Below are positions 27,642-37,167 of a stretch of 64,000 nucleotides of DNA, in pieces. This DNA comes from Aureimonas sp. ME7 (GTDB lineage: Bacteria > Pseudomonadota > Alphaproteobacteria > Rhizobiales > Rhizobiaceae). The stretch is taken from assembly GCF_903970965.1 (NCBI RefSeq), contig NZ_CAJCKW010000001.1, positions 310,001-374,000 on the forward strand. The letters are read 5' to 3'. Each line of letters begins with the position of its first letter. The first letter of the stretch is position 1. A model generated the notes under the pieces. It did not search any database. It was not told the DNA's origin and worked only from the letters and a program-made list of their open reading frames with translations. The position numbers and the translations under genes are program-made.

Positions 27642-29333
27642 TCACGCCTCGCCCGAATGTGCCCTCAAGGCGCCGGCCACCGCGTCCAGCCATGCGGCGA
27701 CGGCCTCGGCGCCCGGATCCGGGATGCCGAGGACGCGGCTGCCGAGATAGCTGGACCGCCCGCGGCGCGGGGGAATGCGAGCGGTGGCCTCGGCGCCCGC
27801 CTGCGCGGCCCCGGCGGCGTCGGAAAGGTCGGCCCCGCCGGCCAGGCGTTCGGCGGCCGGAAGCAGGGCGTCGAGCATGGTGCGGTCGCCCTGCCTGGCG
27901 TCGCCGATCTCGGCGATCGCCTGCGCGCCGCCTTGAAAGGCCTCGGCCCAGTCCTTGACGGAGGGAGCGGTGCGCCCCTCCAGCGTGTTGGCCGCCCGCA
28001 GGAGCCCCGCCGCATAGAGCGCCCCGGACGTGCCGCCGACGGTGCGGCGCATCGTGGCGGAAAGAGCGCGCAGCACCGAAGCGGGCGATCGGTCGCGGTA
28101 GCCTTCGATTTCGGCGAGCACGGCCTCGGCGCCGCGCGCGAGGTTGGCGCCGAGATCCCCGTCGCCGACCTGCCGGTCGAGGTCCGTCAATCGGCTCTCC
28201 TCCGCCACCAGCCGCTCGGCCGCCGCGCGGATCGCGGCGACGACGGCCGGATTGGGAGCGGCGGGCTCGGGCGCGCCGGCCGCCTCGCGGGGCACTTCCA
28301 CGAGCGGCAGGTCCACCCTCGGCCTCACGCCCTTGCCCGGCCAAGGCGGCGCCGAGGCCGGGGCGTCGAGCGCCGAGAGGAGGTCATCGTCGAGCCGCAG
28401 GACGGAAACCGAGCACCCGGCCATCTCGATCGCAGTGAGAAAGGTGCCCGTCCATAGGCGCTCGACGCGCACGCCGCGCGCGTCCGCCGCCTTGAGCGCG
28501 GCGCGCGCCACGAGGTCCATCTCCATGGCGGGCGTTCCGCCGAGATTGTTGGCGAGAAGCGCGACGGGTTGGCCCTCGCGCACGTCGAGCCCGTCCAGCA
28601 CCCGGTTCAGCAGAAGCGCGACCAGATCGTCCACGGGGCGCCAGGCGACGCGCTCGACGCCCGCCTCGCCGTGGATGCCGAGGCCGAGCTCGATCTCGTC
28701 CTCGCCCAGCGTGAAGCTGGGCTTGCCCGCCGCCGGCACGGTGCAGGGTGACAGGGCGACGCCCATCGTGCCGACCGCCGCGATCGCGCGCTCGGCCTCC
28801 CGCTTCACGTGCGCCAGCGTCCGGCCCGCGGCGGCCGCCGCACCCGCGACCTTATGGACGAGCACCGTTCCGGCGATGCCCCGGCGGCCGGCATTGTCGC
28901 CGCTCGCATCGATCGACATGTCGTCGGCCACCACCACCATCTCGACGAGCAATCCCTCGCCCCGGGCGATCTCGGCGGCAAGGCCGAAGTTCAAACGGTC
29001 GCCGGTGTAGTTCTTGACGATCAGGAGCGTGCCCGCCGGTCCCGTGACGGCGCGGATGGCGGCCAGCACGGCGTCGGTCGAGGGCGAGGTGAAGACGTCG
29101 CCGCATACGGCCGCCGTCAGCATTCCCTCGCCGACATAGCCGGCATGGGCGGGCTCGTGGCCCGAGCCGCCGCCCGAGACGATCGCGACCCTTCCCGCGC
29201 CTTTCAGCGTCTCGATATCGTCCCGCACCACCACCCTTTGCCCGGCGAGGATGGCGAGCCCCTCGCGAGAGCGCACCAACCCTTCGATCATCTCGTCGAC
29301 CACGGCCGAGGGATCGTTGATCAGCTTCTTCAT
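27642..29333 (-). CDS. Fused dihydroxyacetone-type kinase (DhaK-DhaL domains)
   Basis: An ATP-dependent kinase for dihydroxyacetone or a related ketose such as erythrulose. The 563-residue protein has a DAK1 domain to about residue 330, with SGGGSGHEPAHAGYVGEG and the covalent-histidine loop LGIHGEAGVERV. The DAK2 domain follows, with LDRQVGDGDLGANLARG and GGTSGALYAAGLLR. A fused architecture normally works with ATP and needs no PTS protein. It is last in the SDR-dhaK-dhaL-dhaKL string, 49 bases after dhaL. Substrate assignment within this family is not possible by eye. Confidence 0.9.
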   Translation of the reverse strand: MKKLINDPSAVVDEMIEGLVRSREGLAILAGQRVVVRDDIETLKGAGRVAIVSGGGSGHEPAHAGYVGEGMLTAAVCGDVFTSPSTDAVLAAIRAVTGPAGTLLIVKNYTGDRLNFGLAAEIARGEGLLVEMVVVADDMSIDASGDNAGRRGIAGTVLVHKVAGAAAAAGRTLAHVKREAERAIAAVGTMGVALSPCTVPAAGKPSFTLGEDEIELGLGIHGEAGVERVAWRPVDDLVALLLNRVLDGLDVREGQPVALLANNLGGTPAMEMDLVARAALKAADARGVRVERLWTGTFLTAIEMAGCSVSVLRLDDDLLSALDAPASAPPWPGKGVRPRVDLPLVEVPREAAGAPEPAAPNPAVVAAIRAAAERLVAEESRLTDLDRQVGDGDLGANLARGAEAVLAEIEGYRDRSPASVLRALSATMRRTVGGTSGALYAAGLLRAANTLEGRTAPSVKDWAEAFQGGAQAIAEIGDARQGDRTMLDALLPAAERLAGGADLSDAAGAAQAGAEATARIPPRRGRSSYLGSRVLGIPDPGAEAVAAWLDAVAGALRAHSGEA

Positions 29334-29382
29334 GGGTTGAGTTCCTTCGGCGATGGGTGGGAACGAGATGCGGGTTGAGCGA

Positions 29383-30024
29383 CTAGCGCAGACGGCCGCC
29401 GGCGCCTTCGGCCAGAGTGCGAAGGATCAGGGCGCAGGAGGTGGCGCCGGCGTCGAGAACCCCGCGCGAGCGCTCGCCGAGCCGGCTCGCCCGTCCGACC
29501 CGCGCCACGAGGTCGATCGTCGTGTCGCGGCCCCGTTCGGCGCCCGTCGCCAGCGCGTCCAAAGCCTGCGCGAACGAATGCCCTTCGGCGATCGCGGCGT
29601 CGAAGGCCTCCAGCGCCGGCACGAACGCGTCGACCAGGGTCTTGTCGCCGACCTTCGCTTCGCCGATCGACTGGACGCCTTCCAGACCCTTGCCGAGCAT
29701 GGCGGAAAAGGCGGGCGCGTCGATCTCGTCCCGGCCCTCGATGCTTTCCGCGAACTCGGTGAACATCATGCCGTAGAGCGGACCCATGGAGCCGCCGATC
29801 TCGCCCATCAGCACCTCGCCGAGCGTCGCGAAGGCTTCGGCCAGGGTCGTGTCGCGTCCGCGCAGCCGATCGGCCGCCATGCCGAAGCCCTTGGCCATGT
29901 TGACGCCATGGTCGCCGTCGCCGATCCGCCCGTCGATCTCCGACAGATAGGCCTTGTTCTCCGCGATCCGGTCGGCCATCGAGAGGACGATCTCGCCGCT
30001 GCCGGCATTGGAAAAGCTGGTCAT
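29383..30024 (-). CDS. dhaL: DhaL-type ADP-binding kinase subunit
   Basis: The nucleotide-binding subunit that phosphorylates the ketose held by DhaK. The 213-residue protein has the magnesium/ADP motif EIDGRIGDGDHGVNMAKGF and a later GGSMGPLYGMMF loop. In E. coli DhaL is recharged by the PTS protein DhaM. No dhaM or other PTS gene is near, so either ATP is used directly or DhaM lies elsewhere. It lies 13 bases after dhaK, which implies co-expression. Confidence 0.9.
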   Translation of the reverse strand: MTSFSNAGSGEIVLSMADRIAENKAYLSEIDGRIGDGDHGVNMAKGFGMAADRLRGRDTTLAEAFATLGEVLMGEIGGSMGPLYGMMFTEFAESIEGRDEIDAPAFSAMLGKGLEGVQSIGEAKVGDKTLVDAFVPALEAFDAAIAEGHSFAQALDALATGAERGRDTTIDLVARVGRASRLGERSRGVLDAGATSCALILRTLAEGAGGRLR

Positions 30025-30037
30025 GGCAGGGCTCCCG

Positions 30038-31036
30038 TCAGGCGCGAAGGCCGGGCGCGTGCGCCTCGGCGTCCAGAAGGCGCTTCAGCTCGTCGTCGAG
30101 CGCGAGAACGCTCAAGGTCGCGCCCACCATCTCCAGCGAAGTGAAGTAGTTGCCGACATAGGTGCGATAAACGACGAGCCCGCGTCCCGCGATCTCCGCC
30201 TCGATCGTGTCGTTCAGGATGTAGAGTTCGTTCAGCGGCGTCGCGCCGAGACCGGAAACGAGAACCGCGACCTCGGTGCCTTCGGGCAGCGCGTGGTCGT
30301 CGAGGACGATGCGCGCCATGTCGCGCGCCACCTCGGCAGCGGTCTTGAGAGGCTCCACGCGGATGCCCGGCTCGCCGTGATGGCCGATGCCGACCTCCAT
30401 CGTGCCCGCCTCGATCCGGAAGTTCGGGTGGCCGACGGCCGGCAAGGTGCAGGGGCCGAGGCCGATGCCGACCGAGCGGCAGTTGTCGATCGCCCGCTGC
30501 GCGGTGGCGCGCACCTCCTCGAGGGTCGCGCCCTCAGTGGCTTTCGCCCCGCCGATCTTCCATAGGAAGATCTCGCCGGCGACGCCCCGGCGCTTTTCGC
30601 GCTCGCCCGGCGGCGCCGAGCATACGTCGTCGTTGGCCACCACCACGGCCACGTCGATGCCGTCCTTGGCCGCGAGCTTCGTGGCCATCTTCACGTTCAT
30701 GTTGTCGCCGGCATAGTTGCCGTAGAGGCAGACGACGCCCGCGCCCCCGTCGGCTTCGCGGATCGCGTCGTGGAAGCTCTTGGCGGTGGGCGAGGAAAAC
30801 AGCTCACCCACCGCCACCGCGTCCACGAGGCCGCGGCCGGCATAGCCGATGAAGGCCGGCTCGTGGCCCGAGCCGCCCCCGGTCACGACGCCGACGCGGC
30901 CCGGTTCGGGCGCCGCGCGCGAGACCACGACGCGTCGATTGCGCTCGGACAAGCGCACGAGATCGGCGTGCGCCTTGACGAAACCGCGGACCGTGTCGTC
31001 CACCACCTCGTCCGGATCGTTGATGAAACGCTGCAT
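30038..31036 (-). CDS. dhaK: DhaK-type ketose-binding kinase subunit
   Basis: It binds a ketose covalently through a histidine and passes it to DhaL. The 332-residue protein shows TGGGSGHEPAFIGYAGRG, NYAGDNMNVKMA, the catalytic-histidine loop EVGIGHHGEPGIR, and VSGLGATPLNELYILN near the C-terminus, the last typical of separate DhaK chains. The start at 31036 precedes QRFINDPDEVVDD, the family N-terminus. Genes of this type with an SDR in front are known for C4 sugars such as erythrulose, so dihydroxyacetone is not the only candidate. Confidence 0.9.
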   Translation of the reverse strand: MQRFINDPDEVVDDTVRGFVKAHADLVRLSERNRRVVVSRAAPEPGRVGVVTGGGSGHEPAFIGYAGRGLVDAVAVGELFSSPTAKSFHDAIREADGGAGVVCLYGNYAGDNMNVKMATKLAAKDGIDVAVVVANDDVCSAPPGEREKRRGVAGEIFLWKIGGAKATEGATLEEVRATAQRAIDNCRSVGIGLGPCTLPAVGHPNFRIEAGTMEVGIGHHGEPGIRVEPLKTAAEVARDMARIVLDDHALPEGTEVAVLVSGLGATPLNELYILNDTIEAEIAGRGLVVYRTYVGNYFTSLEMVGATLSVLALDDELKRLLDAEAHAPGLRA

Positions 31037-31056
31037 GGAACTCTCCCGAAGGACAC

Positions 31057-31827
31057 TCAGAGGATGGTGTAGCCGCCGTCGACCAGAAGGTCGGCACCGT
31101 TGATCATGTCGGCCCCGCTGGAAGCGAGAAACACCGCGGCGGCAGCGATTTCTTCCGGATGGGCGAAGCGCCCGGCGGGGATGCGCTTCTTCGCCGCCTC
31201 GCCCTTCTCCCCGCTCCAGGCCTGCCGGCCGAGTTCGGTGAGCACCACCGTAGGGGAGATCGTGTTGGCGCGGATGCCGTGGCGGCCCCATTCGGCGGCC
31301 AGCGTCTTGGTGAGGCCGATGACGCCGAACTTGGAGGCGCAATAGGCGGCATGCTCCTCGATCGCGACCGTGCCGGCCTGCGAGGCGAGGTTGACGATCC
31401 GCCCGCCGCCGCTCGCGATCATCAGCCGGCCGACGGCCTGGCACACCAGGAACGTGCCCCTGAGGTTGATCGCGATCGTCCGGTCCCACGCGTCGAGCGA
31501 GAGCGTCTCGGCCGGCGCCAGCGCGACGATGCCGGCGCTGTTGACGAGGATGTCGATGCGCCCGAACGCCGAGTGCGCGGCCGCCACCGCCTCGTCAACG
31601 CAAGCCTTGTCGGCGACGTCGCAGCGAAAGGCGCGCGCGCCGCGCCCGATCTCGCGCGCCTGGGCGTCGGCGGCTTCCCGCTGGATGTCGAACAGGGCCA
31701 GGCTCGCGCCCTTGCGCGCGAAAGCCGAGGCGATGGCCGCTCCGATCCCCGAGCCGCCGCCCGTCACCACGGCAACCTTGCCTGCCAGCGAGAAGTCGAG
31801 ATCCACCTCGGGTGCCGCATCGCTCAT
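31057..31827 (-). CDS. Short-chain dehydrogenase/reductase (polyol dehydrogenase-like)
   Basis: A 256-residue NAD(P)-dependent oxidoreductase that probably makes the ketose used by the kinases from a polyol. The nucleotide motif TGGGSGIG is near residues 23-30, NSAG near residue 100 and the catalytic pair YCASK near residues 165-169, and the tail reads [21 protein letters not shown] after the first beta-alpha unit with an acidic residue favours NAD. The start at 31827 is preferred because an agga site lies 9 bases upstream. An ATG 6 codons earlier lacks one. First gene of the kinase operon. Confidence 0.87.
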   Translation of the reverse strand: MSDAAPEVDLDFSLAGKVAVVTGGGSGIGAAIASAFARKGASLALFDIQREAADAQAREIGRGARAFRCDVADKACVDEAVAAAHSAFGRIDILVNSAGIVALAPAETLSLDAWDRTIAINLRGTFLVCQAVGRLMIASGGGRIVNLASQAGTVAIEEHAAYCASKFGVIGLTKTLAAEWGRHGIRANTISPTVVLTELGRQAWSGEKGEAAKKRIPAGRFAHPEEIAAAAVFLASSGADMINGADLLVDGGYTIL

Positions 31828-32243
31828 TCTCTCGGGTCCTTTCATGCCAACGCCGCCCCCGGCGGCGGTTCGGGAAAACGGAGGGAAGGGGCATGGGTCA
31901 AGCGGGAGAAATCGCGCGGCCGGGCGCCGATCGCCCGTCCTTCCGCCTCGACGAGCCGCCGAACGGATCGCGCGGCCTCGGGCGCTGGGCAAAGCGTTGT
32001 GGACATCCCTCGTTCCTCCCGAAGCCCCCGCATCCCCCAGGGCTTCCGAACGGAGGCGGCACGTCCCGCACCCGTCCTCGACCTTCTTGGTGGAAGCGGG
32101 GCCTTTTATCAACACCGGGAGGGCGACGATCGCGCCTCGTTCGTTCGAAGAAGGATTGTCAACCTTCGATGGCTAAGGTCGCCCGGTCGCATGCGTCCCG
32201 GGAACGACACCGATCGCAGGAAGAGGCGGCCGGAGGACATTCC
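31828..32243. other. Divergent intergenic region between SDR and chemoreceptor genes
   Basis: This 416-base gap holds no convincing gene. A small inverted repeat (gaagccc at 32021-32027 with gggcttc at 32040-32046) lies in the middle. On the minus strand a perfect TTGACA hexamer occurs at 32157-32162, but no matching -10 is seen 16-18 bases away. Promoters for both divergent transcripts must lie here. Confidence 0.5.
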
Positions 32244-34490
32244 ATGACGACCGGACAGGCGGCGGTGAAGCGACCGCTCTGGGTTTCCATCACCGCGTGC
32301 GGCTTTGCGGCCGTGCTGTTCGCCAGCGGCGCCATCGGTGGCCTGGCCTGGTATCGCCAGACGCAGATGAGCCAGGACACCGTCCAGAGCGAGCTGCGCA
32401 ACGACCTTGGCTTCGTGATGGGCGACATCGAGGCGCAGAAGCGCGCGGCCTCGGCCCTGGCACTGGCGCTGGCGGGCGAGCCGGAAACCGCGGGTCTCAT
32501 CGAGGCCGGGCAGCGCGATGCGATCGTCGCCCGCTATGCCGCCAGCCTGCCGCAGATCGTCCAGAGCGGATCGCTTCAGCTGATCAGCTTCGTCGACCGC
32601 GACACCAACGTGATCGCCCGTATCCACACGCCCGACAAGTTCGGCGACCAGATGAAGGGCCGGCGCAAGACGGTGGAAACCGCGCTGCGAGACGGCAAGC
32701 TGACGGTCGGTATCGAGCCGGGCCGCACGGCGGTCAGCGTCTTCGCCAGCGCTCCCGTCCTGCAGGGCGGGGCGGCCGTGGGCGTCGTGGATGTCGGCAC
32801 CACGCTGACCAAGGACTATTTCACGCGTCTGGCGAAGGCCGTCGACGGCGCGCTGACGGTGCAGGTCCTGGCGGACGGCCAGTTTCAGACCCAGGCTTCG
32901 ACATCGGATTCGGGGGGCCTCCTCCGACCGGAAGAACTCCAGGACGTCCTCGACGGCCGACCCGTGGAGCGCGTCGCGAGCGTCGGGGGCGTCGACTACG
33001 CCGTCACCGGCGTCGTCCTGGCCGACTTTTCCGGCGCGAAGATCGGCGTCCTGGAGCTGGCGTCCGACGTGACGCCGATCCTCGTAGCTGCCCGCTCGGC
33101 CGCCTGGACTATGCTGGTCTGCACGGTCGCGATCTCGGCCCTGGCGCTGATCGGCTTCATGCTCTTCGCGCGCCGTCTGGGCGTCGCGATCCAGACGCTG
33201 ACCGGCACGATGGGCCGGTTGGCCGCGGGCGATCTCACCGCCAGCGTCGAGGGGCGCCAGCGCTCCGACGAGATCGGCGCGATGGCGGGCGCCGTCGAGG
33301 TGTTCAAGCAGGCCGCGCTCGAAAAGGTGCGGCTGGAGGAGGAGGCCCTCGCGCTTCGCGAGCGCCAGCGCCTGGAGGACGCGCGCCTGGCGGAGGCGGA
33401 GAAGGCGAAGTCGGACGAGCTGACCGGCTTCGTGCGTGACATCGAGGTCGGGTTCGAGGCGCTGGCCGAGGGCGACCTGACCGTGCGCATGGAGCGCAGC
33501 GTCGCCCCCGCCTACGAGCCGATCCGAGCCCGCTTCAACCAGACCGTGGTGGCGCTGGAGGAAACCATGGGCGGGGTGATGACGGGCGTGTCCTCGATCC
33601 GCAACGGGCTCGGCGAAATCAACATCGCGTCCAACGACCTCGCCCAGCGCACCGAGCAGCAGGCCGCGAGCCTGGAGGAGACCGTGGCCGCGCTTGCCGA
33701 GGTGACGCGCGCCGTGCATCAGACGGCCGAAGGCGCCGGCCGGGTGCAGAAGACGGCAGAACTGACGCAGAAGAGCGCGGAGAAGGGCGGCCGGATCGTC
33801 GCCGACGCGGTGACGGCGATGAGCGCCATCGAGAAGTCGTCCGACGAGATCGGAAAGATCATCGGGGTGATCGACGAGATCGCCTTCCAGACCAACCTCC
33901 TCGCCTTGAACGCGGGCGTCGAGGCGGCGCGCGCCGGCGAAGCGGGACGCGGCTTCGCGGTGGTAGCGCAAGAGGTGCGCGGCCTTGCCCAGCGCTCGGC
34001 GGAAGCCGCCAAGGAGATCAAGGAGCTGATCTCGACCTCCTCGGTCCAGGTCGGGCAGGGGGTTCAGCTGGTGACGGCCTCGGGCCGGAGCCTCGAGGAG
34101 ATCGTCGCCCAGGTCGCCACCATGTCGGCGGAAGTCTCGGACATCGCCCGCAGCGCGCGCGAGCAGGCGATGAGCCTGAAGGAGGTCTCGACCGCCGCCG
34201 ACCAGATGGACAAGGTGACCCAGCAGAACGCGGCGATGGTGGAACAGGCGACCGCCGCCGCGCAGACGCTCGCGGACGAGACCGACCAGCTTGCCGCGCT
34301 GATCACGCGCTTCAAGCTGGCGACCACGGCGCGGCACGAAGCGCAGGCGCGGCGCGTCGAAGCCAGAAGGGCGCCGACGCCCAAATCCTTCTCCGCCCCG
34401 CGCGCCGCGGCGTCGAGCCCGCCGGTGGCCCAACTGAGGGTGACGGGAAGCAATGTCGCGCCCGCAGCCGATAGCTGGGAGGAGTTCTGA
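32244..34490 (+). CDS. Methyl-accepting chemotaxis protein with CheR-tether motif
   Basis: An inner-membrane chemoreceptor of 748 residues. Helix 1 (about residues 12-34) and helix 2 (about 286-310) enclose a periplasmic sensor of some 250 residues with Cache-like features. A HAMP segment follows ([15 protein letters not shown]), then a second HAMP-like piece ([12 protein letters not shown]). The signalling hairpin is near residue 545 ([20 protein letters not shown]). The C-terminus ends SWEEF, a W-x-x-F pentapeptide that tethers CheR/CheB. The ATG at 32244 has a cggagga site. The frame is open upstream but lacks a helix there. It is divergent from the SDR-kinase operon, so its ligand could be the same polyol. 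No che genes are near. Confidence 0.93.
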   Translation: MTTGQAAVKRPLWVSITACGFAAVLFASGAIGGLAWYRQTQMSQDTVQSELRNDLGFVMGDIEAQKRAASALALALAGEPETAGLIEAGQRDAIVARYAASLPQIVQSGSLQLISFVDRDTNVIARIHTPDKFGDQMKGRRKTVETALRDGKLTVGIEPGRTAVSVFASAPVLQGGAAVGVVDVGTTLTKDYFTRLAKAVDGALTVQVLADGQFQTQASTSDSGGLLRPEELQDVLDGRPVERVASVGGVDYAVTGVVLADFSGAKIGVLELASDVTPILVAARSAAWTMLVCTVAISALALIGFMLFARRLGVAIQTLTGTMGRLAAGDLTASVEGRQRSDEIGAMAGAVEVFKQAALEKVRLEEEALALRERQRLEDARLAEAEKAKSDELTGFVRDIEVGFEALAEGDLTVRMERSVAPAYEPIRARFNQTVVALEETMGGVMTGVSSIRNGLGEINIASNDLAQRTEQQAASLEETVAALAEVTRAVHQTAEGAGRVQKTAELTQKSAEKGGRIVADAVTAMSAIEKSSDEIGKIIGVIDEIAFQTNLLALNAGVEAARAGEAGRGFAVVAQEVRGLAQRSAEAAKEIKELISTSSVQVGQGVQLVTASGRSLEEIVAQVATMSAEVSDIARSAREQAMSLKEVSTAADQMDKVTQQNAAMVEQATAAAQTLADETDQLAALITRFKLATTARHEAQARRVEARRAPTPKSFSAPRAAASSPPVAQLRVTGSNVAPAADSWEEF

Positions 34491-34501
34491 ACTTTTCAGC
34501 G

Positions 34502-34530
34502 GGCGCGCCGACCGTCTTCGTCGGCGCGCC
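34502..34530 (+). terminator. Hairpin after chemoreceptor gene
   Basis: An 11-bp perfect stem (ggcgcgccgac with gtcggcgcgcc) with a 7-base loop begins 11 bases after the stop. No clear T-run follows. Confidence 0.6.
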
Positions 34531-34649
34531 GTGCCTCATGTTCCTTCCGGGATGCGGCGCGTCGACCGGTCGGAGCCCGGGGTCGGACGATCGCGTGCCC
34601 GGCCCGTGACGCATCGATGGGAGGCCGGGCGCCTCGCTTTCGAGCGGCT

Positions 34650-35783
34650 CTAGCGTTCAATCACGAGGTCGCTGGTCGGCTTGGAGCAGCACAGAAGAAC
34701 CATGCCGGCGTCGATCTCGCGCTGGCGGATGCCGCCTTGGTGCGCCATTTCGAGCGTGCCCGACACCTTCTTCGACTTGCAGGTGCCGCACAGGCCCTTG
34801 GCGCAGGAGGAGGGCAGGCGCATGCCGGCCCGCTTGGCCGCTTCCAGCACCGTCATGTCGGCGGGCACCTCGATGGTGCGCCGCGTCTTGGTGAACTCCA
34901 CCCGATAGGTCTTGACCGCCGCCTCGGCCTCGAGCTGGGTCTCGGCCTCCATCGCCTCGGCCTTTTCTTCGACGGCAAGGGCACTGAAGTCGAAGCTTTC
35001 GTCGTGGTGCCGGCGCATGTCGAAGCCGGCCTCCGCCAGAAGGGCGCGCACCGCCGCCATGTAGGGGGCGGGACCGCAGACGAAGACCTCGCGCTCCCGG
35101 AAGTCGGGCGCCACGAGATCGAGGATCGCGCGGGTCAGATAGCCTCGAAGGCCGCTCGACGGCGCGAGCGGGCCCACCCGCTCGACGATGGGCACGAAGC
35201 GGAACGCCTCGTCGACGCGCGCCATCGCCTCCAGCTCCTCGCGGAAGATGATGTCGGCGGGCGTGCGGGCGGAATGAACGAAGACGACGTCCTCGCCCCC
35301 GCCCAGATCCCCGAACGTGCGCGCCATCGACATCAGCGGCGTGATGCCGCTGCCGCCCGACAGGAAGAGATACTTGGGCGCGGGATGGGCGGTGGAGGTG
35401 AACTCGCCCATCGGGCCGACGGCGCGGATGCGCATCCCCGGCCGGAGGTTGTCGTGCAGCCAGTTCGATACCGGGCCGCCGGGCACGCGCTTCACGGTGA
35501 AGCTCAACCGGTCTGGCCGGGTCGGCGGCGAGGAGATCGTGTAGCAGCGATACAGCGTCTCGCCCCCGATCTCGAAGGCATAGGTCATGAACTGACCGGG
35601 CTGAAAGCGGAACCGGCCGGGGGTGGACGGTGCCAGCACGAACGTCTTGACGTCGTGGGTTTCCTGGCGGACAGCCCGGCAGACCAGCGTGTCGTCCGCC
35701 TCGCAGTCCCAAAGCGCTTCGGCCGGGGCGAAGGGGGCGGGGAGGGCGCCGTTCGGGCCGAGCCCGTTTCCTGCCATGCTCAT
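34650..35783 (-). CDS. gbcB: Glycine betaine demethylase reductase subunit
   Basis: It carries electrons from NAD(P)H through FAD and a 2Fe-2S centre to the GbcA oxygenase. The 377-residue protein has a ferredoxin-reductase part, with YRCYTISSPPTRP for FAD, FLSGGSGITPLMSMA for nucleotide binding and VFVCGPAPYM. A C-terminal plant-type ferredoxin domain follows, with CAKGLCGTCKSKKVSG and the fourth cysteine in VLLCCSKP. The ATG at 35783 overlaps the gbcA stop (ATGA), so the two subunits are coupled. A separate 24-residue N-terminal tail is unassigned. Confidence 0.92.
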   Translation of the reverse strand: MSMAGNGLGPNGALPAPFAPAEALWDCEADDTLVCRAVRQETHDVKTFVLAPSTPGRFRFQPGQFMTYAFEIGGETLYRCYTISSPPTRPDRLSFTVKRVPGGPVSNWLHDNLRPGMRIRAVGPMGEFTSTAHPAPKYLFLSGGSGITPLMSMARTFGDLGGGEDVVFVHSARTPADIIFREELEAMARVDEAFRFVPIVERVGPLAPSSGLRGYLTRAILDLVAPDFREREVFVCGPAPYMAAVRALLAEAGFDMRRHHDESFDFSALAVEEKAEAMEAETQLEAEAAVKTYRVEFTKTRRTIEVPADMTVLEAAKRAGMRLPSSCAKGLCGTCKSKKVSGTLEMAHQGGIRQREIDAGMVLLCCSKPTSDLVIER

Positions 35784-37036
35784 TGGGCGAGGTGGTCCGC
35801 CATGCGGGAAATGTACCAGCGGATGAACTTCTCGACGAGCATCTCGGTGTTGGGCGAATAAGGGCCGGGCTCGTAGGCGGGGCTGGTGGCGCCCTGCTGG
35901 CACATGGCGACGAGCGCCGCGTCCTGCGCGTTGGTGGCGGTCCACACCTCGATCAGGCGTTCGATGTCGTAGTCGACGCCTTCCACCGCGTCCTTGTTGA
36001 CCAGCCACTTGGTGCGCACGAGCGTGCGCTCGGCGTCGAGCGGCAGCACCGAGAAGGTGACGATGTGATCGCCGAGGAAATGGTGCCAGGAGTTCGGCTG
36101 CGTCCAGAAGGACAGGCCGCCGAGCTTGGCGTTGGCGACCGCGCCCAGCGGAATGCGGCAGGCCGCGCGCGTGTCCATCGTGTGGCTCTCGCCCTCGCCG
36201 TCGAGCGGCAGGCGCTCGGTGCGAAAGCCGGTGACACGCGTGTCGAGCTCCTCGATCTCGCGCGAGGGCAGGCCCATCGCTTCCCACTCGGCATGGCTCG
36301 CCTGGCGCAGCGCGTCGTAGCGCTGGGCGTTTTCGAGGTCGATCGGGTCGAGCTCCTCGGGCGCGAAGCCGAAGCCGTAGGCGAACAAAGGCACCGTCAG
36401 CTCGGGATGGTTCGCCTCGCAGTGGTAGCACTCGCGGTTGTTCTCGATCGTGAGCTTCCAGTTGCCCATCTCGACGAGGTCGCTCTGGTAGGCGATCTTG
36501 GTGTTGCGCACGTTGTGGGGCGCGATGTAGGGCCCCATCCGCGCGGCGATCTCGTCGAAGTCCTCCGGCGGGTTCTCCGCCAGGCACACGAAGAGGAGCC
36601 CTTCCAGCGAACGCAGGTGGACGGGCTTCAGGCCCTTGCAGGACGGGTCGAAGTCCGGCCCCATGTGGGGCGCGTGGAGAAGGCGCCCGTCGAGCCCGTA
36701 GGTCCAGGAATGGTAGCGGCAGACGAGATTGCCGACCGTGGTCTTTTCCTCGTCGATCAGGCGTGCCCCGCGGTGGCGGCACACGTTGAAGAAGGCGCGC
36801 ACTTCGTTGTCGTCGTCGCGGATCAGGAGGATCGAGGCCTTGCCGATCTCCACGCTCGCCACGTCGCCGGGCTCGGGAACGTCCGGCTCCACCCCGACAT
36901 AGATCCAGTGGCGGTGGAAGATCGCTTCCATGTCCGCCTCGAAGATCTCGGGCGACGTATAGAAGGGGGCCTCCAGGCTATGGCCGGCCTTGCGGCCATG
37001 AACCAAGGCTTCCAGCGAATTCAACCTATTCAGCAT
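35780..37036 (-). CDS. gbcA: Glycine betaine demethylase, Rieske oxygenase subunit
   Basis: It removes one methyl group of glycine betaine as formaldehyde, giving dimethylglycine. The 418-residue protein has a Rieske centre (CRHRGARL then CRYHSWTYG near residues 85-110) and a catalytic domain with NNRECYHCEANHPEL, which supplies the mononuclear iron ligands and is characteristic of the betaine group. The ATG at 37036 is chosen over an upstream TTG at 37084, which would cover the 18-bp palindrome and adds sequence unlike the family. Its divergent neighbour is a GbdR-like activator. Confidence 0.92.
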   Translation of the reverse strand: MLNRLNSLEALVHGRKAGHSLEAPFYTSPEIFEADMEAIFHRHWIYVGVEPDVPEPGDVASVEIGKASILLIRDDDNEVRAFFNVCRHRGARLIDEEKTTVGNLVCRYHSWTYGLDGRLLHAPHMGPDFDPSCKGLKPVHLRSLEGLLFVCLAENPPEDFDEIAARMGPYIAPHNVRNTKIAYQSDLVEMGNWKLTIENNRECYHCEANHPELTVPLFAYGFGFAPEELDPIDLENAQRYDALRQASHAEWEAMGLPSREIEELDTRVTGFRTERLPLDGEGESHTMDTRAACRIPLGAVANAKLGGLSFWTQPNSWHHFLGDHIVTFSVLPLDAERTLVRTKWLVNKDAVEGVDYDIERLIEVWTATNAQDAALVAMCQQGATSPAYEPGPYSPNTEMLVEKFIRWYISRMADHLAQ

Positions 37037-37076
37037 GGCTTGGCGTCCATCCGCGACGAGGAGGCTGGATCGAGCC

Positions 37077-37094
37077 TCTTCCAAGCTTGGAAGA
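37077..37094. promoter_or_regulatory. 18-bp perfect palindrome between gbcA and the gbdR-like gene
   Basis: tcttccaagcttggaaga is a perfect palindrome 41 bases upstream of the gbcA ATG and 67 bases before the divergent start. A site of this length is unlikely by chance in 124 bases and is a good operator candidate, though AraC-type proteins usually bind direct repeats. Confidence 0.55.
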
Positions 37095-37149
37095 ATTCTC
37101 GTTTTCCTTTGTGCTGTCTTGAAGCGGCGCGACAGCTATTTTAGATTTT

Positions 37150-37167
37150 CCGACATTGTCATGTCGG
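37150..37167. promoter_or_regulatory. Inverted repeat over the gbdR-like start codon
   Basis: ccgaca and tgtcgg, six bases apart, overlap the ATG at 37161. A site here could give autorepression. A similar CGACA/TGTCG pair lies upstream of proX (42253-42269). Confidence 0.35.

Noticed and set aside
37035-37084. TTG start at 37084 for gbcA
   Set aside because: The extra 16 residues do not resemble the family and would cover the 18-bp palindrome; the ATG at 37036 is preferred.
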